Positions 6,841-12,400 of a stretch of 12,400 nt of DNA are shown here, in pieces. Source of the DNA: Acidobacteriaceae bacterium (GTDB lineage: Bacteria; Acidobacteriota; Terriglobia; Terriglobales; Acidobacteriaceae); contig PMSZ01000416.1 of assembly GCA_003168235.1 (NCBI GenBank), forward strand, positions 1,187 to 13,586, in the 5' to 3' direction. The position numbers and the translations under genes are program-made. Numbering within the stretch: the first letter of the stretch is position 1; each line of letters begins with the position of its first letter. The notes under the pieces were generated by a model. It had not been told where the DNA came from, did not search any database, and saw only the letters and a program-made list of their open reading frames with translations.

Positions 6841-6861
6841 TCCGCTTATTGTATTTGGTTG

Positions 6862-6985
6862 TGTAGCGCGGACACTCTTCTCCGCGAAAAACGTACGACG
6901 GGACAAGTCTCCCGGAGCAGGGTGGGGCGGGACGCAAGAAGCAAGAACAACAGCAACGACCGCGGACAAGAGTATCCGCGCTACA
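6862..6985. repeat. 124-bp element with 25-bp terminal inverted repeats
   Basis: The ends TGTAGCGCGGACACTCTTCT (6862-6881, arm to 6886) and the matching right arm (6961-6985) are inverted copies over 25 bases with two mismatches. Each arm is itself a small palindrome (CGCGGA...TCCGCG), so each end can form its own hairpin as well as pairing with the other. The 74-base core is purine-rich (AAGAAGCAAGAACAACAGCA) and encodes nothing. The size, inverted ends and lack of coding suggest a miniature inverted-repeat or REP-like mobile element; I recall similar GCGCGGACACTC...GTCCGCG repeats in acidobacterial genomes. No target-site duplication is obvious. It fills most of the 199-base gap between the divergent glycosylase and phosphoesterase genes. 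Confidence 0.75.
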
Positions 6986-6999
6986 TAAAAATCTGCCCC

Positions 7000-7005
7000 T
7001 ATAAT
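7000..7005 (+). promoter_or_regulatory. Perfect -10 box (TATAAT) upstream of the phosphoesterase gene
   Basis: TATAAT lies 35 bases before the TTG start at 7040 and would place transcription start near 7012. A matching -35 box at 16-18 bases is not seen; that position falls in the right arm of the inverted-repeat element (6961-6985). The element may therefore supply, or have displaced, the upstream part of the promoter. It is plausible but rests on one hexamer in a short AT-rich patch. Confidence 0.4.
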
Positions 7006-7039
7006 GTAAGAGTGAAAACTTCTGAGGCCAGCCCAGCTC

Positions 7040-7909
7040 TTGGACCGTCGACGCTTTCTTAAACAAGCTTTGCTTGGAGCGGTCGGTGTAGGCGCTGCCG
7101 TTTCCGTCGACGGCTTACTGCTTGAGCCGCACTCTCTGGTTGCCGAACACGTCACCATAGGCCTGCGAAATCTGCCGGAAGCGTTCCACGGGTTTCGCAT
7201 CGCTGTCCTGGGAGATCTGCACTTTGGCCCGTATGTAGGCAAGACCCAGGTCGAGCGCGGCGTGCGTCTCGCGCTCTCGCTGGAACCCGATCTCACCATC
7301 CTCACCGGTGATTTCGTTTCGCACCCGCTGTTCGAGCCGAACGGACCCGCCGGTGCCCGCCACGCCGAACCTTGTGCCGAAGTCCTGCAGCAGTTGAACC
7401 GGTCTTCGTTGTTCGCTGTCCTCGGTAACCACGACCACTGGAACGATCCCGACATCGTCGCCGACGCCCTGCATGGCCATGGCCTGCAGGTCTTGCGGAA
7501 CCAGTCGGTCCCTTTGGAGCGAGACGGCCAGCGCATCTGGATCGTCGGCGTCGACGACGTCTATGCAGGGGCCAATGACATCGACAAGGCTCTTCGGGGA
7601 GTGCCCTCCACCGAAACCAAAATCGTCGCCGTGCACGAACCCGATTTCGCCGACCACGTGGCCAGGTATCCCATCGACCTGCAAATCTCGGGACACTCCC
7701 ATGGCGGCCAGGTCCGTATTCCCGGATACGGCGCTCCTGTGCTGCCGCATCTCGGCAGAAAATATTCGATGGGCCTCAATCAAGTCGGCGGCCTGCAGGT
7801 TTATACCAACCGCGGGATCGGAGTGGTCACTCCGCCCGTGCGTTTCAACTGCCCACCAGAGGTCACGCTCATTACTTTAGTGGGTCGCACAACACCCTCC
7901 GCCGTTTGA
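7040..7909 (+). CDS. Tat-exported calcineurin-like metallophosphoesterase (YaeI/YkuE type)
   Basis: The 289-residue product has all motifs of the calcineurin-like phosphoesterase fold, which holds two metal ions: GDLH (58-61), GDF (90-92), GNHDH (129-133), VHEPD (198-202) and GHSHGGQ (218-224). The N-terminus MDRRRFLKQALLGAVGVGAA carries a twin-arginine motif (RRxFLK) and hydrophobic stretch, so it is probably folded with metals in the cytoplasm and exported by Tat. E. coli YaeI, a phosphodiesterase of this subgroup, also has a RRRFL start. The substrate is unknown; YkuE/YaeI relatives are thought to act at the cell envelope. TTG 7040 is chosen because the Tat motif begins there; an in-frame TGA at 7013 excludes a longer protein apart from a CTG codon. 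No clear ribosome binding site precedes it. The tig promoter overlaps its stop codon. Confidence 0.92.
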   Translation: MDRRRFLKQALLGAVGVGAAVSVDGLLLEPHSLVAEHVTIGLRNLPEAFHGFRIAVLGDLHFGPYVGKTQVERGVRLALSLEPDLTILTGDFVSHPLFEPNGPAGARHAEPCAEVLQQLNRSSLFAVLGNHDHWNDPDIVADALHGHGLQVLRNQSVPLERDGQRIWIVGVDDVYAGANDIDKALRGVPSTETKIVAVHEPDFADHVARYPIDLQISGHSHGGQVRIPGYGAPVLPHLGRKYSMGLNQVGGLQVYTNRGIGVVTPPVRFNCPPEVTLITLVGRTTPSAV

Positions 7910-7935
7910 CGTTGCTCTTCGAGAGTCTTTACACT
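7906..7935 (+). promoter_or_regulatory. Probable sigma-70 promoter of the tig-clpP-clpX-lon cluster
   Basis: TTGACG (7906-7911, five of six consensus bases) and TACACT (7930-7935, four of six) are 18 bases apart. The -35 box overlaps the TGA stop of the phosphoesterase gene (7907-7909). Transcription would start near 7942, leaving a leader of about 70 bases before the GTG of tig. No CIRCE-type inverted repeat or heat-shock sigma consensus is visible, so stress control is not supported by sequence. Confidence 0.5.
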
Positions 7936-8011
7936 CAAGGTTGCGGCACGGTGTCTCGTAGCGGAATTCCCTTTACGACTCTGCTGCCGCTGTCGCGCTG
8001 GAAAGGTAACT

Positions 8012-9370
8012 GTGAGCCCTGCTGAGGTAAAAGAAAGTACGACGAACGAAAGCCCGGAGAAGGGCCAAGGTCCAGGCGGCGGCCCCACGAAAGAGAGCGC
8101 GACCCGGCGCGAGATCTCCATTGAGATTCCCGTGGCCGATGTCAACCGCCAGACCGATTCGTTGATCCAGAAATATCAGAAAGTAGCCCGCATTCCGGGC
8201 TTCCGCCGTGGCCACGTTCCGGCATCGATTATCCGCCAGCGCTTTTCCGAGGAGATCAAGACCGATATGGTCGAGGCGCTCATCCCGCGCTTCTTCCGGC
8301 AGGAGGCCGAGAGACTCAGCCTGCATCCGATATCGCAGCCGCGCGTCACCGACCTTCACCTGCACGATGGCGAGCCGTTGCGCTTCAAAGCCGCCTTCGA
8401 GGTGCTGCCCGAAATCAAGCTCGAAGGCTACAAGGAACTGCGCGCCGAAAGACCCGAGATCGCCGTTTCCGACGCCGACGTCGACCAGGCTCTGGCCGAT
8501 TTGCGCGAGCGTCACGCCAGTTTCAATCCAGTCGAAGGCCGCGCTCTTGCCGATGGAGATTTCGCGCAGGTCTCACTCGATGGCCATCCCAAGGCGGGAA
8601 CGAAGGCCGAGGAAACGAAGCCGGGCGAAGGCCAGCCCGTACACATGGATGAAGTGCTCGTGGAAATCGCGGGCCAGAACACCATGCCGGAGTTCACCGA
8701 ACACTTGCGCGGCGCGAACACCGGAGATGAACGAACTTTCGATGTGAATTATCCCGAAGACACGCAGGACAAGCGGCTCGCCGGCAAGGTCTTCACGTAC
8801 ACAGTGAAAGTACAGGCGATCAAACAAAAGAGTCTGCCCGAATTGAGCGACGAGTTCGCGAAGACCTTGGGCGAGTTCCAGACGATGGACGATGTACGCA
8901 AAGCGATTCGCGAGCAGATGGAGTCCGAAAAGCGCCACGAAGCCGAGCACGCGGCCAAAGACAAATTGGTCGGGCAACTGATTGAACGCAACGACTTTGA
9001 AGTGCCCGAGTCGCTGGTCGAACAGCAGATCGATATCCGGTTGGAGCGGGGTCTGCGTGCTTTAGCAGCGCAGGGCCTGACCGCCGAACAGATGAAGAAA
9101 ATGGATTTGAACCGTCTGCGCGCAGGACAGCGCGAGCAGGCAATTCACGATGTAAGAGCGGCGCTGCTGCTCGAAAGAGTGGCGGAGGAAGAAAATATCC
9201 AGGTCAGCGAAGAAGAATTGAATCACGAAATCGAAGCGCTGGCCCGGCAGTCAAAGCAGACATCGGAAGCAGTGCGCGCTCGTTTGACACCGGAAGGGGG
9301 CCTCGATAGGATACGAACAAGAATCCGCAACGAAAAGACCCTCGAATTTCTGTATCAACAGTCCGCGTAG
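8012..9370 (+). CDS. tig: Trigger factor, ribosome-bound chaperone and peptidyl-prolyl isomerase
   Basis: Trigger factor sits at the ribosome exit tunnel and shelters new chains. The 452-residue product (E. coli: 432) has the ribosome-binding domain with signature GFRRGHVP (63-70). A PPIase domain follows from about 175 (DGDFAQVSLDG, later GNTGDERTFDVNYPED-like and LAGKVFTYTVKVQAIK segments), then the helical C-terminal chaperone domain (SLPELSDEFAKTLGEF to the end). Compared with E. coli there is a 20-residue N-terminal extension rich in Gly, Pro, Glu and Lys (residues 1-30), and the PPIase domain carries a short charged insertion (KAGTKAEETKPGEGQP). GTG 8012 is preceded by GAAAGG at 5 bases, and no start codon lies between it and the conserved domain. 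It begins a cluster with clpP (85 bases on), clpX and lon, the usual arrangement in many bacteria. Confidence 0.95.
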   Translation: MSPAEVKESTTNESPEKGQGPGGGPTKESATRREISIEIPVADVNRQTDSLIQKYQKVARIPGFRRGHVPASIIRQRFSEEIKTDMVEALIPRFFRQEAERLSLHPISQPRVTDLHLHDGEPLRFKAAFEVLPEIKLEGYKELRAERPEIAVSDADVDQALADLRERHASFNPVEGRALADGDFAQVSLDGHPKAGTKAEETKPGEGQPVHMDEVLVEIAGQNTMPEFTEHLRGANTGDERTFDVNYPEDTQDKRLAGKVFTYTVKVQAIKQKSLPELSDEFAKTLGEFQTMDDVRKAIREQMESEKRHEAEHAAKDKLVGQLIERNDFEVPESLVEQQIDIRLERGLRALAAQGLTAEQMKKMDLNRLRAGQREQAIHDVRAALLLERVAEEENIQVSEEELNHEIEALARQSKQTSEAVRARLTPEGGLDRIRTRIRNEKTLEFLYQQSA

Positions 9371-9455
9371 TTAATCATGAAATACAACGCGGACATTTCG
9401 ATCCTCCTCTGAGCAAGACAACCGGTTTCAGGGCAGGAGTGTGGAAAGGCTGAAC

Positions 9456-10079
9456 GTGCAATCTAATTCCAATTCTAATAAAGACGCACAGATGATGCTC
9501 GTACCCATGGTGATCGAGCAGACCGGACGGGGCGAGCGCGCCTACGACATTTATTCCCGGCTGCTGCGCGACAACATCATTTTTATCGGCACGCCGATCG
9601 ACGACAACATCGCCAACCTGGTGATCGCGCAGATGCTGTTCCTGGCGCAGGAAGATCCGGAGAAGGATATTCAGCTCTACATCAACTCGCCAGGAGGCTC
9701 GATCACGGCGGGGATGGCCATCTACGACACCATGCAATACGTGAAGAACGACGTCACGACGATCTGCATTGGTCAGGCTGCTTCGATGGCGGCGTTGCTA
9801 CTTTCCGCCGGCCAAGCCAAGAAGCGCCTCGCGTTGCCGAATTCGCGCATCCTGATCCACCAACCCTCGATGGGCGGACTCTCCGGCCAGGCGACCGACA
9901 TCGACATTCACGCCCGCGAAATCCTGCGCATGCGGGAGATTACTAATCAGTTACTGGCCAAGCACACGGGCCAGAAGCTCGATAAAGTGGAAAAGGACGT
10001 GGAACGCGACTTCATCATGAACTCGCAGCAGGCCAAGGAGTACGGAATCATCGACGATATCATCTATAAGACGCGATAA
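9456..10079 (+). CDS. clpP: ATP-dependent Clp protease proteolytic subunit
   Basis: ClpP is the serine peptidase that forms the two-ring chamber into which ClpX feeds unfolded proteins. The catalytic triad is visible: Ser in GQAASMAALLL, His in LIHQPSMGG and Asp in VERDFIMNS. The conserved mature start LVPMVIEQTGRGERAYDIYSR is also present. Start choice: GTG 9456 has GGAAAGG 6 bases upstream and gives a 13-residue leader before MLVPMVIEQ, much like the 14-residue propeptide removed in E. coli ClpP. GTG 9441 (212 residues) is possible, but its only strong site, AGGAG, lies one base away, too close. ATG 9492 would begin at the mature end. The gene follows tig and precedes clpX by 101 bases, so the ClpXP machine is encoded as a unit. 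Confidence 0.95.
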   Translation: MQSNSNSNKDAQMMLVPMVIEQTGRGERAYDIYSRLLRDNIIFIGTPIDDNIANLVIAQMLFLAQEDPEKDIQLYINSPGGSITAGMAIYDTMQYVKNDVTTICIGQAASMAALLLSAGQAKKRLALPNSRILIHQPSMGGLSGQATDIDIHAREILRMREITNQLLAKHTGQKLDKVEKDVERDFIMNSQQAKEYGIIDDIIYKTR

Positions 10080-10093
10080 AGGATATGATCGGC

Positions 10094-10117
10094 AATTCGT
10101 GACGTGAATTCGTGACG
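10094..10117. repeat. Two-copy 13-base tandem repeat between clpP and clpX
   Basis: AATTCGTGACG occurs at 10094-10104 and again at 10107-10117, a period of 13 bases. It lies 14 bases after the clpP stop and 64 bases before the clpX start. Two adjacent copies could be a binding site for a dimeric regulator or a small duplication; nothing else in the gap supports either. Confidence 0.6.
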
Positions 10118-10180
10118 ATCGTCTGGAAGAAGGCCGCACGAAAAAGTGAGCGTGGGTAGGTAGAAAAGGAGTACGACCGA

Positions 10181-11461
10181 GTGAAAACCAGATCGGGTTC
10201 AGAGGAGATGCTGCGCTGTTCGTTCTGCCACAAGTCGCAGGACGCAGTCGCCAAACTCATCTCGTCGCCGAGCGATTATCCCCGGGCATACATCTGTGAC
10301 GAGTGCGTAGCCGTCTGCAACTCCATTCTCGAAGACGACCGCACCGCCACGCCTGCCGCTGCCGTTCCCAATCAACTGCCCAAGCCGCAGGAAGTGAAAA
10401 CCTTCCTCGACGAATACGTCATCGGGCAGGAACAAACCAAGAAGAAGCTGGCCGTCGCCGTCTACAACCACTACAAGCGCATCTACATGAACCGCCAGCG
10501 CACCGGGGACGGCGTCGAACTGACCAAGTCCAACATTCTGCTGATCGGTCCGACCGGCACCGGCAAGACGCTGCTCGCGCAAACCCTGGCCCGCATGCTG
10601 GATGTTCCCTTCGCCATCGTTGACGCGACCACGCTCACCGAGGCCGGATACGTCGGCGAAGATGTCGAGAACATCATTCTCAAGCTTTTGCAGGCGGCTG
10701 AGGGGGACGTCAATCGCACCCAGACCGGCATCATCTACATTGACGAAATCGACAAGATCGGCCGCAAGGACGAAAATCCTTCGATCACGCGCGACGTTTC
10801 AGGCGAAGGCGTGCAGCAGGCGCTCCTAAAAATCCTCGAAGGCACCATCGCCAACGTCCCGCCGCAGGGTGGACGCAAGCACCCGCACCAGGAATTCACG
10901 CCCGTCGATACCACGAACATCCTCTTCATCTGCGGAGGAGCTTTCGTCGGTCTGGAAAAAATTATCGGTCGCCGCGTCGGCAAAAAGGCGCTTGGCTTCC
11001 GCACCGGTGCCGAAGAAGAAACCGAGCAGACCGTGGCCTCTTCCAAGCGCAATTTCGAACTCGTTTCAGAAGCGCAGCCCGAAGACTTGATCAAATTCGG
11101 ATTGATCCCCGAGTTCGTCGGACGACTGCCGGTGATGGGCGTGCTGCAGCAGTTGGACGAAAACGCGCTGGTGGAAATTCTGACCCGTCCAAAGAATGCG
11201 ATCGTCAAACAGTACCAGCGCCTGTTCGAGTTCGAAAACGTTCGTCTCAAATTCAGCGACGATGCGAACCGCGCCATCGCACGCCAGGCCATGGCCCGCA
11301 AAGTGGGTGCGCGCGGGCTGCGCATGATTCTCGAAGAACTGATGCTCGAGCTGATGTATAGTCTGCCCAGCCAAAAAAAGGTAAAAGAATTTGAAGTGAC
11401 CCGCGAGATGGTGGAAAAACGCAACGTCTCGCTGGCCATGATCGAAAAAGCGGCAAGCTAG
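10181..11461 (+). CDS. clpX: ATP-dependent Clp protease ATP-binding subunit ClpX
   Basis: ClpX is the AAA+ hexamer that recognises, unfolds and threads substrates into ClpP. The 426-residue product has the N-terminal zinc-binding domain (Cys13, 16, 39 and 42), Walker A GPTGTGKT (123-130), pore loop GYVG (156-159), Walker B IIYIDE (184-189), RKH loop (232-234), arginine finger in EFVGR (R315) and sensor 2 in GARGLRMILEE. The ClpP-docking loop reads LGF (271-273) where E. coli has IGF, a common variant. GTG 10181 has AAGGAG 9 bases upstream. Length matches E. coli ClpX (424). The lon gene starts 40 bases after the stop with no terminator between, so both AAA+ proteases are probably on one transcript. 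Confidence 0.97.
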   Translation: MKTRSGSEEMLRCSFCHKSQDAVAKLISSPSDYPRAYICDECVAVCNSILEDDRTATPAAAVPNQLPKPQEVKTFLDEYVIGQEQTKKKLAVAVYNHYKRIYMNRQRTGDGVELTKSNILLIGPTGTGKTLLAQTLARMLDVPFAIVDATTLTEAGYVGEDVENIILKLLQAAEGDVNRTQTGIIYIDEIDKIGRKDENPSITRDVSGEGVQQALLKILEGTIANVPPQGGRKHPHQEFTPVDTTNILFICGGAFVGLEKIIGRRVGKKALGFRTGAEEETEQTVASSKRNFELVSEAQPEDLIKFGLIPEFVGRLPVMGVLQQLDENALVEILTRPKNAIVKQYQRLFEFENVRLKFSDDANRAIARQAMARKVGARGLRMILEELMLELMYSLPSQKKVKEFEVTREMVEKRNVSLAMIEKAAS

Positions 11462-11501
11462 CAGGACTAAATTAAAGACCAGAAAGACGGGAGACCTCGG
11501 T

Positions 11502-12400
11502 TTGTCGAACCCTAAGGAAAAATTCGAGAGCAAGAAGTTACCCATGATGCCCATTCGGGACGTGGTCATCTTCCCTTACATGATGACGCCGTTCGTGGTG
11601 GGCCGGGAGTCGAGCGTTCGCGCGCTCGAAGAAGCTCTGGCCAGCGACAAAAAGATATTTCTCGCCACACAGCACGACGCCTCGATCGACGAGCCCAAGG
11701 CCAACGACATTTTTCAGGTCGGCACCATCGTCAACATCGTGCAGAGCCTCAAACTGCCGGATGGCAATATTAAAGTTCTGGTCGAGGGCATTGAGCGCGG
11801 CAAGATCCTGCAAGTGGTGGAAGCCGACGGATTTCTGCAAGCCACCGTCCGCGTGGCCCGCTATGCCACCGAGACCACGGCGCAGATTGAAGCTGGTATG
11901 CAGCGCGTCACCGGCATGTTCGAGCAGTATGTGAAGCTCTGCCAGTCGCTGAATTACGAAACCATGATCGCGGCCGTCCGCATGGAAGATCCGGCCAAGC
12001 TGACCGACACCATCGCCGCCAACCTGCAGCTGGCCATCGAAGAGAAACAGGGCTTGCTCGAGATTTTCGACCCCGCCGAGCGCCTCAACCGCATCGGCGA
12101 CGTACTTGACGTGGAAATCGAAAAGCTGAACATGGACCGCACCATCCAGTCGCGGGTCAAGCGGCAGATGGAAAAAGCGCAGAAAGAGTATTACCTGAAC
12201 GAAAAAATCAAAGCCATCCAGAAGGAACTGGGCCGTGGCGAAAAAAGCGAATTCGACGAACTAAAAAAGAAAGTCGAATCCGCCGGAATGCCGAAAGAAG
12301 TGCGTGACAAGGCGATCCAGGAACTCAAGAAACTGGAAGCTATGCCGCCCATGTCGGCCGAGTCGACGGTCTCGCGCAACTACCTCGACTGGCTGCTGGC
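11502..12400 (+). CDS. lon: ATP-dependent protease La (Lon), N-terminal part, cut by right edge
   Basis: The frame is open from TTG 11502 to the window end, about 299 residues of an expected 780-820. It holds the Lon N-terminal substrate-binding (LAN) domain, from PMMPIRDVVIFPYMMTPFVVGRESS, through GTIVNIVQSLKLPDG and KVLVEGIERGKILQV. The long helical part follows (RVKRQMEKAQKEYYLNEKIKA, then KELGRGEKSEFDELKKKVES), up to SRNYLDWLL just before the AAA+ domain. Lon degrades misfolded and some regulatory proteins in the cytoplasm. TTG 11502 is preferred because GGGAG (11489-11493) lies 8 bases upstream and gives the leader MSNPKEKFESKKLP; ATG 11544 and ATG 11547 are possible but lack a good site. 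The ATPase and Ser-Lys protease domains lie beyond the window. Confidence 0.95.
   Translation, partial: MSNPKEKFESKKLPMMPIRDVVIFPYMMTPFVVGRESSVRALEEALASDKKIFLATQHDASIDEPKANDIFQVGTIVNIVQSLKLPDGNIKVLVEGIERGKILQVVEADGFLQATVRVARYATETTAQIEAGMQRVTGMFEQYVKLCQSLNYETMIAAVRMEDPAKLTDTIAANLQLAIEEKQGLLEIFDPAERLNRIGDVLDVEIEKLNMDRTIQSRVKRQMEKAQKEYYLNEKIKAIQKELGRGEKSEFDELKKKVESAGMPKEVRDKAIQELKKLEAMPPMSAESTVSRNYLDWLL

Noticed and set aside
6841..7536. Upstream extension of the glycosylase reading frame (463 residues in all)
   Set aside because: The extra part is antisense to the phosphoesterase gene and the inverted-repeat element, is Arg/Ser/Pro-rich, and the conserved family start lies at 6840.
10735..11439. 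234-residue minus-strand open frame inside clpX
   Set aside because: It is wholly antisense to a well-conserved gene and Ser/Arg-rich, as expected of GC-rich shadow frames.
1..12400. CRISPR array, defence island, prophage or insertion sequence with transposase
   Set aside because: No regularly spaced direct repeats, nuclease/helicase defence genes, integrase, phage structural genes or transposase motifs were found on either strand.
1..12400. tRNA, rRNA or riboswitch
   Set aside because: No GGTTC-type T-arm with acceptor pairing, no rRNA core sequence and no known riboswitch signature was recognised in the intergenic regions.

Overview
The window looks like chromosomal DNA of an Acidobacteriota bacterium, probably of the Terriglobia/Koribacter type. 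This is inferred from GC-rich coding DNA, a trigger factor-clpP-clpX-lon cluster, small secreted Gln/Ser/Thr/Pro-rich proteins, and two palindromic intergenic repeats of a kind I associate with these genomes. No database search was possible. Most of the window is housekeeping rather than mobile or defence DNA, and I see no RNA genes, CRISPR array, transposase or phage genes.

Left part (1-2454), all on the minus strand. Reading in the direction of transcription: a bacilliredoxin-like CGC-motif thiol protein (2454-2023), a leader with competing hairpins, an exported M20 metallo-amidohydrolase (1908-595), and the N-terminal part of an exported protein of unknown function that runs off the left edge (557-1). 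The intergenic stretch 2455-2688 separates this block from murB, which reads rightward, and holds a long near-perfect palindrome (2485-2559).

Middle (2689-7909). murB (cell wall precursor synthesis) is followed by a gene-free stretch of 307 bases. Then comes a three-gene plus-strand block: an ECF-type sigma factor, a single-span membrane protein placed like an anti-sigma factor but without the usual zinc motif, and a small exported protein. A family-5 uracil-DNA glycosylase converges on this block from the minus strand. Between its start and a Tat-exported metallophosphoesterase lies a 124-bp element with terminal inverted repeats (6862-6985).

Right part (7906-12400). A sigma-70-like promoter overlaps the stop codon of the phosphoesterase gene and leads into tig, clpP, clpX and lon (lon cut off by the right edge). 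Together these encode a ribosome-bound chaperone, a ClpXP protease and a Lon protease, that is, nascent-chain folding and ATP-driven protein turnover. Gaps between them are short (40-101 bases) with no visible terminator, so they are probably transcribed together.

No clearly new multi-gene system is visible. The items most worth a second look are the two palindromic repeat elements, the sigma/putative anti-sigma/secreted-protein block, and the exported protein at the left edge.
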